Below, piece after piece: positions 1-7,909 of a DNA stretch of 64,000 bases. The translations under genes were made by a program, and so were the position numbers. The notes under the pieces are model-generated. The model was not told where the DNA came from. It saw nothing but the letters and a program-made list of their open reading frames with translations, and searched no databases. Source of the DNA: an uncultured Prevotellaceae bacterium (lineage in GTDB: Bacteria > Bacteroidota > Bacteroidia > Bacteroidales > Bacteroidaceae); the NCBI GenBank assembly GCA_946415645.1, contig CAMKTJ010000009.1:17652-81651 (forward strand), written 5' to 3'. Position 1 is the stretch's first letter. Each line of letters begins with the position of its first letter.

Positions 1-1166
1 AGATGTTGTACATACTGAACAACGACCTCTATCGTATGAAGGTAACAGATGAGGCCTTCCCCACAGAACCGTTCATAAAGGCACCCGTCAGCAATGGTAA
101 ACGTGACTTCCTGTATGGATTGGGTATAAACCCTGTGAACGATGAGGTGTATGTAGCTGATGCCATAGACTACTGTCAAAGCGGTGTAGTATATAGATAC
201 AATGCCCAGGGGCAACTCTTAGACCAATTCCGTGTGGGTATCATACCCAATCACTTTGCCTTCTGCAAGAAGACAGATGCAGAGATAGGGGATGACACTA
301 CAGAGGAACTAGAGGATGACCCTGCCCTTGTAAGTAAGGTCTTTGAGTATATGCCAGCTCCAGGTATTATGGTGAACGGATATACAATAGTAGGTGACTT
401 TATCTGGGATGGTGCTACCATGCAGGAGGCTTGTGACCGTGCGCTGAAGCACTTCCGCAAAAAGTATATGGTAAGCCTGGGCGCTCAGGGCGGTTATATC
501 GTAGCAGGTTTCGACCATAATGTAATTAACAGCCAGGGAGATTATGATTTGGTCATCAAGGGAAATCCTTTTAACTATCAGTCAGAACCCGGTATCATTT
601 GGGTGATGAAAGATGAGAACGGAGACGGACTGCCCAACGATACCTGGTATGAATTGAAGGGTAGTGAGTATGGCACAGAGAACGAGATGCTGAACTATGC
701 CATTACCTATTACAAGCCCACAGCCCCTGAACAGGACATAGAATGGACAGACAATCAGGGCGGCAGCGGCATTGTTCCGTATATGAAGACATGGAACCAG
801 CATCCCTCTTACTGGCAAGACTGGGTTCCAACGGAGCGTGATGCTCAGGGACGTGAGTGTCATACCTATTATGGTTCCCGTCTGAAAGATATGCACACAT
901 ACCAGAATGGATATAGTGATGAACCTCCCTATCCATGGGGGTATGCCGACAATATGGGTTCGGACTACTTTGTGAACAATAAGTTCCATGCTAGCATGGC
1001 AATGGGGTATTACAAGATTAGTAATGCTGTTACGGCAGATGGTCAGCCCGCCAATCTGGATTACATCAACTTTGTTAAGGTACAGACGGCACAGACGGGT
1101 TATACGCCCAATCTGGGCGAGATCAGTACCGAGGTATATGGCATTTGGGATTATCATATGAAATAG
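1..1166 (+). CDS. BtuG-like surface protein with fused C-terminal surface domain (5' end missing)
   Basis: This is the C-terminal 387 residues of a larger protein; the frame is open to the left edge, so the start and signal peptide lie outside the window. Residues 1-90 look like the last blades of a YncE/DUF5074 beta-propeller, the fold of the Bacteroides cobalamin-binding lipoprotein BtuG (motifs YGLGINP, DEVYVADA, GVVYRYNAQGQLLDQF, GIIPNHFAF). An acidic linker (about 92-108) leads to a second domain (110-387) of the kind annotated 'cell surface protein' in Bacteroides corrinoid loci, with SLGAQGGYIVAGFDH and DENGDGLPNDTWYELKGSEY. The tail of the DENGDG stretch resembles a Ca-binding loop. 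It lies 40 bases before a BtuB-like receptor and heads a Btu locus, so capture of corrinoid at the cell surface is the likely role. This is inferred from family and context; no binding residue is identified. Confidence 0.75.
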   Translation, partial: MLYILNNDLYRMKVTDEAFPTEPFIKAPVSNGKRDFLYGLGINPVNDEVYVADAIDYCQSGVVYRYNAQGQLLDQFRVGIIPNHFAFCKKTDAEIGDDTTEELEDDPALVSKVFEYMPAPGIMVNGYTIVGDFIWDGATMQEACDRALKHFRKKYMVSLGAQGGYIVAGFDHNVINSQGDYDLVIKGNPFNYQSEPGIIWVMKDENGDGLPNDTWYELKGSEYGTENEMLNYAITYYKPTAPEQDIEWTDNQGGSGIVPYMKTWNQHPSYWQDWVPTERDAQGRECHTYYGSRLKDMHTYQNGYSDEPPYPWGYADNMGSDYFVNNKFHASMAMGYYKISNAVTADGQPANLDYINFVKVQTAQTGYTPNLGEISTEVYGIWDYHMK

Positions 1167-1179
1167 GGATTCCACCCCG

Positions 1180-1197
1180 TCCCTCTTTACAGAGGGA
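1180..1197. repeat. Small GC-rich dyad between btuG-like and btuB-like genes
   Basis: TCCCTC and GAGGGA arms (6 bp) surround a TTTACA loop in the 40-base gap. The CCCTC/GAGGG core matches the dyads at 1249-1270 and 7080-7112. No T-run follows, so it is a weak terminator candidate at best. Confidence 0.4.
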
Positions 1198-1206
1198 GAT
1201 TATTAT

Positions 1207-3210
1207 ATGAGAAAGATATTGCCTTTTATATTGATTGTGATGATTCTTCCCCTCGGGGGAGCTAGAGGGGGACTGTGCTTATGTTTATTTGCGCAGGGTC
1301 GTCATTTGAATGAGGTGCAGGTCTCTGCATCGCGCCGTCTAGTGGATACGGGGGCGCAGATAACGCGGCTGGATTCATTGGCGTTACACGACAATATCTC
1401 GCTATCTATGGCTGATGTACTCTCGCAACACTCTACACTCTTTATTAAAAGCTATGGAAGGGCTACAGAGTCAACGGCAGAGTTCCGAGGTACTTCGCCC
1501 AGCCATACACAAGTCCTTTGGAACGGCTTGCGTATCAACTCTCCTATGTTAGGAACATTGGATTTCAGTACCATCCCCTCGTTCTTTGTTGATGAGGCTA
1601 ATCTCTACCATGGTGCCAGCAGTATCAACCTTACTGGTGGGGGATTGGGCGGTGCTGTAGAGTTGAAGACGATACCCGTTACGGTGGAAGGTACAGCCCT
1701 ACAGTATATTCAGGGCATAGGGTCATATAAAACCTATGACCAGTTCTTACGTGCTACCCATACCACAGAACATTGGAGTACCAGCACCAGAGTGGTGTAC
1801 AGCCGGTCGGATAACGACTTTATGTACACCAACTACGACAAGATAGTAGATGGTGTCCATCCGCGCGAATGTAACAAGAGCGGATACTTCAGCGACTTCC
1901 ATGCCCTGCAAGATGTCTATTACAACGACCATAAGGGCAACCGCATGGGGTTAATGTTATGGTATTCGCATACCAAGAGAGGATTGCCTTTCCTGAGTGT
2001 TGACTATAAGGAGGATACGGATTTTACTAATGAACAGGTTTTCAATATCATGAGGGCTATTATGACATGGGACCATGTGGTGCAGAAATGGAAGACGGGT
2101 GTAAAGGCCGGTTACCAGTATCAGGATATGGCGTATGACTACTTTACTACATTTGGTGGCCGACGGACAGATATCACCAATAGCCAGAGCCTTACCAATA
2201 TGGGTTTCCTGCAGGCTAATGCAGACTATATGCCTTCTGAGCATTGGCTCCTACAGGGCAATTCCGAGTTATCATATAATCATGTACGCAGTTATGATAA
2301 GAGCCCTTTCCATTTTGGTGATAACTATCGGTTGGGTAGGGTAGAGGGTAGCCTTTCGCTGAAGGCTCGATGGCGTCCTGTAAAGTCTCTGTCCTTTGCC
2401 CTGATTCTGCGCGAGGAGTTGTACAAGGATTACTTCGTACCACTTATTCCGGTCGCCTTTGCCGAATATGTTCTTTATCGTCCATGGAATCTGACATTGA
2501 AGGCATCGGTAGCCCGTAACTATCGTTATCCGTCAATGGATGACCTATACTATCAGCCTGGTGGTAATCCTAACCTCAAGCCTGAAGAGGGATTTACTTA
2601 TGACGGTGGTGTGGAGTTCAATATTCCAATGAAACATCTTACGTTGAAAGGTAATGCCAGTGCCTTTGACTCGTACATCACCGACTGGATTCAATGGCTT
2701 CCTAATCCCAAAGGGTTCTGGGAACCCAACAATCTGAAGAAGGTTCACAACTATGGTGTGGAGATGAACCTGCAAGCAGATTGGTTTTTTGCTGCCGATT
2801 GGAAACTTCATGCTATCGGCAACTATGCTTATACGCCATCTGTAAATAAAGGTGAGCCTCTGAATGCCAACGACCAGTCTTATGGTAAACAACTGTGCTA
2901 TGTTCCCATTCATCAGGCCAATGTGTGTGCCGGCATCAGTTGGAGGACGTGGTGCTTTACCTGGAAGTGGAACTATTATAGTGAACGCTATACTACCACC
3001 AGCAACGAGGTAGATTTGATAACAGGCAGACTGAAACCATATTATATGTCTGACGTATCACTGGAGAAACGCTTCTGTTGGCATAAGGTTCATGCCTCAA
3101 TAAAAGGCGTAATCAATAACATTCTGGGTACGGAATATGTGACGGTACTCTCTCATCCCATGGCACCCCGTAACTTTGAAATATTCTTGGAAATTACCCC
3201 GCAGTGGTAA
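1207..3210 (+). CDS. btuB: TonB-dependent outer-membrane corrinoid receptor, BtuB-like
   Basis: This 667-residue TonB-dependent receptor should import cobalamin or related corrinoids across the outer membrane. An N-terminal signal peptide ends near FAQG (residues 28-31). The plug starts with LNEVQVSASR (about 34) and contains EFRGTSPSHTQVLWNGLRIN and the GGGLGGAVEL element that closes plug domains. The rest is a beta-barrel with many Tyr/Trp strands, and the final strand ends in an aromatic residue (PQW). There is no CarboxypepD_reg-like domain, so it is not a SusC. Specificity rests on context: the BtuG-like gene before it and btuFCD after it. The signal peptide is odd: a GC-rich dyad at 1249-1270 encodes LPLGGARGG in its middle and puts an Arg into the hydrophobic stretch. 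An iron or heme complex is the main alternative substrate. Confidence 0.8.
   Translation: MRKILPFILIVMILPLGGARGGLCLCLFAQGRHLNEVQVSASRRLVDTGAQITRLDSLALHDNISLSMADVLSQHSTLFIKSYGRATESTAEFRGTSPSHTQVLWNGLRINSPMLGTLDFSTIPSFFVDEANLYHGASSINLTGGGLGGAVELKTIPVTVEGTALQYIQGIGSYKTYDQFLRATHTTEHWSTSTRVVYSRSDNDFMYTNYDKIVDGVHPRECNKSGYFSDFHALQDVYYNDHKGNRMGLMLWYSHTKRGLPFLSVDYKEDTDFTNEQVFNIMRAIMTWDHVVQKWKTGVKAGYQYQDMAYDYFTTFGGRRTDITNSQSLTNMGFLQANADYMPSEHWLLQGNSELSYNHVRSYDKSPFHFGDNYRLGRVEGSLSLKARWRPVKSLSFALILREELYKDYFVPLIPVAFAEYVLYRPWNLTLKASVARNYRYPSMDDLYYQPGGNPNLKPEEGFTYDGGVEFNIPMKHLTLKGNASAFDSYITDWIQWLPNPKGFWEPNNLKKVHNYGVEMNLQADWFFAADWKLHAIGNYAYTPSVNKGEPLNANDQSYGKQLCYVPIHQANVCAGISWRTWCFTWKWNYYSERYTTTSNEVDLITGRLKPYYMSDVSLEKRFCWHKVHASIKGVINNILGTEYVTVLSHPMAPRNFEIFLEITPQW
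1249..1270. repeat. GC-rich CCCCTC/GAGGGG dyad inside the btuB signal-peptide coding region
   Basis: CCCCTC (1249-1254) and GAGGGG (1265-1270) form an inverted repeat within the coding sequence, in frame, giving residues LPLGGARGG. Related dyads lie at 1180-1197 and 7080-7112, both intergenic. An in-frame intrusion of an intergenic repeat is inferred. Confidence 0.5.
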
Positions 3211-3251
3211 TGAAGAGTAAAAATGAAAAGTAGAGAGAATAGAAAATGAAA
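3211..3251. repeat. Degenerate 7-base-period A/G-rich tract before btuF
   Basis: The spacer and first codons before btuF read as loose heptads (GAAGAGT, AAAAATG, AAAAGTA, GAGAGAA, TAGAAAA). It resembles the reverse complement of the CACTCTT-type tract at 3302-3329. The period is less clear here than in the other tracts. Confidence 0.35.
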
Positions 3252-4373
3252 AAGGGAAATATAATTTCATGTTCTGGATTGGTGAAGTTACTTATATTCT
3301 TCACTCTTCATTCTTCACTTTTCACTCTTATTGCCTGTAGTGGCAATAAGACTATGCATGAAGATGGTGAAGGTGACACCATCCCCATGCGTTATGCCCA
3401 TAACCTGACTATTGTTGAATATCCCAATTATACGCGGGTTACTATCCGTAACCCTTGGGATACTACCAAAGTGCTGAACTCTTATACCTTGGTAAAGGAA
3501 AAACGGGGTCTGAAAGGTGAGGTGGTGGTGCCTCTGAAGAATGCCGCTGTCTTTACCTCGGTTCATAGCTCATTGCTGATGGAGCTGGGATGTCAGGAGT
3601 GTATCGGTGGCGTTTGTGAGCCGGAATACATCCATATCCCCTATATTCATAAACGACTAAAGGAGGGAGGTATTGTAGAACTGGGTAATGGAATGGAGCC
3701 CAACTTGGAACGTATCATGGCCCTGCAACCCGATGTCATCATGTTGAGTCCTTTTGAGAATAGCGGTGGGTATGGAAGACTAGAGCGTATGGGAATTCCC
3801 ATCATAGAGTGTGCCGAGTATATGGAAAGCACTCCCTTGGGGCGTGCTGAATGGATAAGGTTCTACGGTCGTCTTTTTGGGAAGGCTGAGATGGTGGATA
3901 GCCTGTTTCTGCAGACAGAACGCTCTTATCTGCAGCTGAGGGAGCAAGCCTCCAAGGCAAAGCAGAAGCCCCGTCTGATTTGTGAGACGCCACAGAGCGG
4001 TTACTGGTATGTGCCTGGCGGACAGAGTACGATGGGTGTTCTGTATCAGGATGCCGGTGCCGATTATCTGTTTCATGATATAGAGGGCTCGGGCAGTACG
4101 GCCCTTAGTATAGAACGAGTACTTGATAGGGCTCTGACGGCTCAGGTGTGGCTCATAAAGCATCACGGCAAACTCACTAGGGAGCAGATTGTTCAGGATG
4201 TACCTGCCCTGCGTAACATACCGGCCAAAATATCACTTTGTGATACTTTTACCAGTGGTTTTTATGAGGAGACCCCTTTTCATCCCGACCTCTTGTTGGG
4301 TAATCTTATTCAGATTTTGCATCCAGAACTTGGTATTCAAGTGAAAAAAGCTTATTTTTGTCCCTTGGAATGA
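3246..4373 (+). CDS. btuF: Corrinoid ABC transporter substrate-binding lipoprotein, BtuF-like
   Basis: This 375-residue periplasmic binding protein (type III, Peripla_BP_2 fold) would hand corrinoid from BtuB to BtuCD. The lipobox LIAC places the lipidated Cys at residue 31. The two lobes are visible: an N-lobe with SVHSSLLMELG and IHIPYIHKRL, a NLERIMALQPDVIMLSPF segment, and a C-lobe with SGYWYVPGG and a closing HPDLLLGNLIQILHPEL helix. It starts 35 bases after btuB, and its stop overlaps the btuC start as ATGA, which indicates translational coupling. The signal peptide carries FTLHSSLFTL, encoded by a four-unit 7-base repeat at 3302-3329. Family members also bind siderophores or heme; corrinoid is inferred from the locus. 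Confidence 0.78.
   Translation: MKKGNIISCSGLVKLLIFFTLHSSLFTLIACSGNKTMHEDGEGDTIPMRYAHNLTIVEYPNYTRVTIRNPWDTTKVLNSYTLVKEKRGLKGEVVVPLKNAAVFTSVHSSLLMELGCQECIGGVCEPEYIHIPYIHKRLKEGGIVELGNGMEPNLERIMALQPDVIMLSPFENSGGYGRLERMGIPIIECAEYMESTPLGRAEWIRFYGRLFGKAEMVDSLFLQTERSYLQLREQASKAKQKPRLICETPQSGYWYVPGGQSTMGVLYQDAGADYLFHDIEGSGSTALSIERVLDRALTAQVWLIKHHGKLTREQIVQDVPALRNIPAKISLCDTFTSGFYEETPFHPDLLLGNLIQILHPELGIQVKKAYFCPLE
3302..3329. repeat. Four-unit heptad repeat inside the btuF signal peptide
   Basis: The units are CACTCTT, CATTCTT, CACTTTT and CACTCTT, exactly 7 bases each. They lie in the coding sequence and encode part of the signal-peptide core. The first two units also occur in order at 62187-62200, at the 3' end of menG. 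Confidence 0.75.
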
Positions 4374-5380
4374 GACAAAGCGTTATCGTTGTACTTTTAA
4401 TAGTTGCCATGCTGTTACTTGCGGTGGCCAATCTGCTGTGGGGGTCGCTTAGTATCCCTGTGGCCGATGTGGTGCGTATTCTGCTGGGCGGACAAGTTGC
4501 GGAGCATCCGCAATGGTCATATATCATTCTGGAGAGTCGTGTTCCCCAGATGCTTACAGCTTTGCTTTGTGGTATGTCGCTCAGTGCATGCGGTCTGATG
4601 TTGCAAACGCTATTCCGTAATCCTTTGGCCGGTCCCAGTATTCTGGGTATTGATGCCGGCGCTAACTTGGGCGTGGCTTTGGTGATGTTGCTATTAAGCG
4701 GTACCATAACATTAGGCAGTTTGAGTGTAAGTGGTTATCTGCTGGTGATTGTGGCTGCCATGCTGGGCGCCCTGTGCATCTTGTTGCTGCTGTTGCTGCT
4801 CTCTGCGTTCCTACGTAACCAGGTGATGCTACTCATTACGGGCGTCGTTATCAGTTATGTCACCGGTTCTATCATATCACTATTGAACTATAGTGCAACG
4901 GAAGAAGGCGTACATAACTATATAGTATGGGGTATGGGTAACTTCAGCGGGGTAAGTATGGACCGTCTACCGCTCTTCTGCATTCTGATAGTGCTAGGAC
5001 TGCTGGGAGCTATGCTGTTGATGAAACCTTTGGATGCCATCTTACTGGGGGAGCGTTATGCCACTAATCTGGGCATTAACGTACATAGAATCCGTAACTG
5101 TCTGTTAGTTTGCACGGGCCTGCTTACAGCTACCACGACAGCTTTCTGCGGACCTATCTCATTCTTGGGATTGGCTGTTCCGCATATTTCCCGTATGACG
5201 TTACGTACCAGCAGGCATAGGGTTATGCTGCCGGGTTCTATGTTGATGGGTGCTTGCCTGACCTTGTTGTGCAACCTGCTCTGCACCATGCCCACAAGCG
5301 GTAGCATCATCCCCGTTAATGTGATTACACCGCTCATTGGAGCACCTGTGATATTGTATGTGATAATGAAGAGAAGATAG
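4370..5380 (+). CDS. btuC: Corrinoid ABC transporter permease, BtuC/FecCD family
   Basis: This 336-residue inner-membrane permease has about ten hydrophobic segments. It carries the FecCD hallmark NPLAGPSILGIDAGANLGVA near residue 83 and a C-terminal FCGPISFLGLAVPHISR segment, the BtuC region next to the ATPase-coupling loop. I chose the ATG at 4370 because it overlaps the btuF stop as ATGA; a TTG at 4358 in the same frame is possible but less likely. BtuF, BtuC and BtuD should form one importer. The matching ATPase gene is not next to it: a GH20 gene (5478-7076) lies between btuC and btuD on the same strand. Confidence 0.85.
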   Translation: MRQSVIVVLLIVAMLLLAVANLLWGSLSIPVADVVRILLGGQVAEHPQWSYIILESRVPQMLTALLCGMSLSACGLMLQTLFRNPLAGPSILGIDAGANLGVALVMLLLSGTITLGSLSVSGYLLVIVAAMLGALCILLLLLLLSAFLRNQVMLLITGVVISYVTGSIISLLNYSATEEGVHNYIVWGMGNFSGVSMDRLPLFCILIVLGLLGAMLLMKPLDAILLGERYATNLGINVHRIRNCLLVCTGLLTATTTAFCGPISFLGLAVPHISRMTLRTSRHRVMLPGSMLMGACLTLLCNLLCTMPTSGSIIPVNVITPLIGAPVILYVIMKRR

Positions 5381-5442
5381 CCACCGACCCCTCTGGAAGT
5401 GAAGAACGAAGAATTTGCTGCCATTGTGATTCCATTTTGAAT

Positions 5443-5463
5443 ATTGAACTTTGAATTTTGAAT
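5443..5463. repeat. Heptad tract before the GH20 gene
   Basis: Units ATTGAAC, TTTGAAT and TTTGAAT fill the end of the gap between btuC and the hexosaminidase gene. This tract and the GC dyad at 7080-7112 bracket the GH20 gene. Confidence 0.55.
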
Positions 5464-5477
5464 TAAATATAATTATT

Positions 5478-7076
5478 ATGAAAAGACTGTCATCAATTTT
5501 AGTGGCGGCAACAATGGCTTTTGTTGCTCATGCCGAAGTGAACTATCAGGTAATTCCACTTCCCCAGTCTATAAAGATGGATGCAAGTGGAAATAATGCT
5601 TTACTGATTAAGGGACAGGGCGTTGCCTATCCCGCAGAGAATGAGAAGATGTTGCGCAATGCACAGTTTGCTCAGGAGTATCTGGGTCTTGTTCCCGAGG
5701 TAGCTTCCAAGAAGTCAAAGGCCATCATGCAAATCTCTCTAGGATTGCAGAACGCCAATCCTGATGCCTATGTCATTACCATCAACAAGAAGGGTATCAA
5801 TATTCAGGGTGCCAGCGAGAGTGGTGTTTTTTATGCCATTCAGACTTTGCGCAAGAGTATAGAGGGTGAGAAAGGTGATACCATCCGTCTGCCTTATGTA
5901 ACCATCACTGACGAGCCTCGTTTCGGTTATCGTGGTGTGATGTTGGATTGTGCCCGTCATTTCTTCCCTATAGAATACATTAAGAAGTATATCGACATCA
6001 TGGCCCTGCATGGCGTGAACAAGTTCCACTGGCATCTTACCGACGATCAGGGTTGGCGCTTCGAGGTTAAGTCGCTGCCTGAGTTGGCAAAGAAGGGCGG
6101 TTATCGTCCGCATACTATTCTTGGAAGGAACATTGGTGTACGTGACACCGACAATACGCTCTTCGATGATACACCAGAAGAGGGCTATTATACCCAGAAT
6201 CAGATTAAGGCTATTGTAGAGTATGCGGCAGAGCGTTATATCACCATCATTCCTGAGATAGACCTCCCAGGTCACATGGTTGCTGCATTGAGCGTCTATC
6301 CCGAATTGGGATGTACAGGCGGCCCTTACAATGTGTGGTGTCAGTGGGGTATTTCACATGATGTGCTTTGTGCCGGTAATCCCAAGACATTGGAGTTCCT
6401 GAAGAAGGTCTTCACAGAGCTATGCGATGTATTTCCCAGTAAGTTCATCCACATTGGTGGTGACGAGAGTCCACGTACCCGTTGGCAGAAGTGTCCCAAG
6501 TGTCAGGCTAAGATGAAGGAACTGGGTCTGAAGAAAGAGGCCGAGTTGCAGACATATATTAATAAGGAGATGGAGCGCTTCCTGGCAGAGAAGGGACGTG
6601 AGTTGATCGGTTGGGACGAGACCCTGGAAGGCGGACTCAGTGAGAATGCTACCGTGATGTCTTGGCGTGGTTACAAGGGCGGTATTGAGGCTGCCCGTCA
6701 GCATCATCGTGTTATCATGACTCCTACCGACAACTGTTACATCGACTACTATCAGCTCAAGAATCAGAATGCGCAGCCTTTGTCTATTGGCGGCTATCTG
6801 CCTGTAAGCAAGGTGTACAGTATGGAGCCTATCCCTGCAGAGCTGACTCCTGAAGAAGGCAAGTACATCATGGGTGCCCAGTGCAACCTGTGGACTGAGT
6901 ATGTGGTAAGTCCTGATCATGCTACCTACATGCTGCTACCTCGTCTGGCTGCTATGTGCGAGGTACAGTGGACTCAGCCCGGCAAGAAGAACTACAATGA
7001 TTTCTGCAAGCGTCTGCCTGCCCTGCAGCAGATGTACCGTCGTCTGGGCTATAAATTCTGTACAAGTTACGAATAA
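5478..7076 (+). CDS. Beta-N-acetylhexosaminidase, GH20 (copy 1, inside the btu locus)
   Basis: This 532-residue exo-enzyme removes terminal beta-linked GlcNAc or GalNAc from glycans by substrate-assisted catalysis. A signal peptide (cleaved after AHA, residue 18 or so) exports it. The N-terminal GH20b domain (about 20-145) leads into the TIM barrel, starting RFGYRGVMLDCARHFFP. The catalytic Asp-Glu pair is D329/E330 in HIGGDES. KFHWHLTDDQGWRFE and a late NLWTEYV segment are also typical. I use the ATG at 5478; an upstream TTG at 5451 would start inside the 7-base repeat. It sits on the same strand inside the corrinoid locus, between btuC and btuD, and is bracketed by repeats, so it looks like an insertion. 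It is clearly related to, but different from, the GH20 at 11260-12870. Confidence 0.93.
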   Translation: MKRLSSILVAATMAFVAHAEVNYQVIPLPQSIKMDASGNNALLIKGQGVAYPAENEKMLRNAQFAQEYLGLVPEVASKKSKAIMQISLGLQNANPDAYVITINKKGINIQGASESGVFYAIQTLRKSIEGEKGDTIRLPYVTITDEPRFGYRGVMLDCARHFFPIEYIKKYIDIMALHGVNKFHWHLTDDQGWRFEVKSLPELAKKGGYRPHTILGRNIGVRDTDNTLFDDTPEEGYYTQNQIKAIVEYAAERYITIIPEIDLPGHMVAALSVYPELGCTGGPYNVWCQWGISHDVLCAGNPKTLEFLKKVFTELCDVFPSKFIHIGGDESPRTRWQKCPKCQAKMKELGLKKEAELQTYINKEMERFLAEKGRELIGWDETLEGGLSENATVMSWRGYKGGIEAARQHHRVIMTPTDNCYIDYYQLKNQNAQPLSIGGYLPVSKVYSMEPIPAELTPEEGKYIMGAQCNLWTEYVVSPDHATYMLLPRLAAMCEVQWTQPGKKNYNDFCKRLPALQQMYRRLGYKFCTSYE

Positions 7077-7079
7077 GGC

Positions 7080-7112
7080 CCCTCTCCCCGCTCCCCCCAA
7101 AGGGGAGGGCTA
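7080..7112. repeat. GC-rich dyad between GH20 copy 1 and btuD
   Basis: This is a C-rich stretch with CTCCCC facing GGGGAG across a CCAAA loop, filling most of the 48-base gap. It resembles the dyads at 1180 and 1249 and may be an intergenic repeat or a weak attenuator. It has no downstream T-run. Confidence 0.55.
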
Positions 7113-7124
7113 GATAGTAAAATA

Positions 7125-7889
7125 ATGCTGTTACAGTTAAATCATTTAACTACGGGTTATGGAAAACTTGCCATAACCCCTGATATCAATGCTACATTGG
7201 TTCCAGGAGAGCTTACCAGTCTCCTGGGACCCAATGGAGTGGGGAAGAGTACCCTGTTGCGTACTCTTTCTACGTTCCTACCACCCTTGCAAGGTGAGAT
7301 TGTGTTACAAGGTACGTCACTAAAGAATCTTTCAGCCTCTCAGTTGAGTCGTCTTATAGGTGTTGTACTGACAGAGCGTCCCGATGTTCAGAATATGAAT
7401 GTCCGCGATATGGTAGGTATGGGACGCAGTCCATATACGGGTTTCTGGGGACGCCTTACAGCAGAAGATGAGCAGTATGTTACAGAGGCTGTGAAACTGA
7501 CCGGCATTACGGCTTTGGAAAAGCGTATGTTCAGTACCCTCAGTGACGGTGAACGCCAGAAGGTAATGATTGCCAAGGTGCTGGCTCAGCAGACTCCTGT
7601 CATTCTTTTGGATGAGCCAACGGCTTTTCTGGATTTCCCCTGCAAGGTGGAAACGTTGCGCCTTTTGCGTCGTCTGGCTCATGAGATGCAGAAAATAATC
7701 TTCTTGAGTACACATGATGTTGAGCTGGCTCTTCAGTTCAGTGATAGATTGTGGATTATGCACGCAGGTGAGGTTGTAATAGGAAAACCTGCGGAACTAT
7801 CAGAGAATGGTGAGCTTTCCCGTTTTATTCAGACTGACGGAATCCGTTTTGATCCTTCCCTTATGAGTTATCGCATAACGGAGAAGTAA
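7125..7889 (+). CDS. btuD: Corrinoid ABC transporter ATP-binding protein, BtuD/FecE-like
   Basis: This 254-residue cytoplasmic ATPase energises the BtuC permease. Walker A is GPNGVGKST (residues 35-43), the Q-loop region follows LSRLIGVVLTERP, the signature is LSDGERQ (family consensus LSGGE), Walker B is VILLDEPTAFLD, and the switch His lies in STHDVE. The C-terminal part (GKPAEL..., IRFDPSLMSYRI) is typical of FecE/BtuD types. It is separated from btuC by the GH20 gene but shares strand and order with btuB-F-C, so it is most likely the missing ATPase of that importer. A siderophore or heme role is the alternative for the whole set. Confidence 0.85.
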   Translation: MLLQLNHLTTGYGKLAITPDINATLVPGELTSLLGPNGVGKSTLLRTLSTFLPPLQGEIVLQGTSLKNLSASQLSRLIGVVLTERPDVQNMNVRDMVGMGRSPYTGFWGRLTAEDEQYVTEAVKLTGITALEKRMFSTLSDGERQKVMIAKVLAQQTPVILLDEPTAFLDFPCKVETLRLLRRLAHEMQKIIFLSTHDVELALQFSDRLWIMHAGEVVIGKPAELSENGELSRFIQTDGIRFDPSLMSYRITEK

Positions 7890-7909
7890 ACCTATAAGAA
7901 AGTTAAACC

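Noticed and set aside
1167..1206. Cobalamin riboswitch before btuB
   Set aside because: The 40-base gap is too short and lacks a B12-box-like sequence; any riboswitch would be upstream of the window.
5451..5477. Upstream TTG start for GH20 copy 1
   Set aside because: It would encode the heptad tract ahead of a good signal peptide starting at the ATG at 5478.
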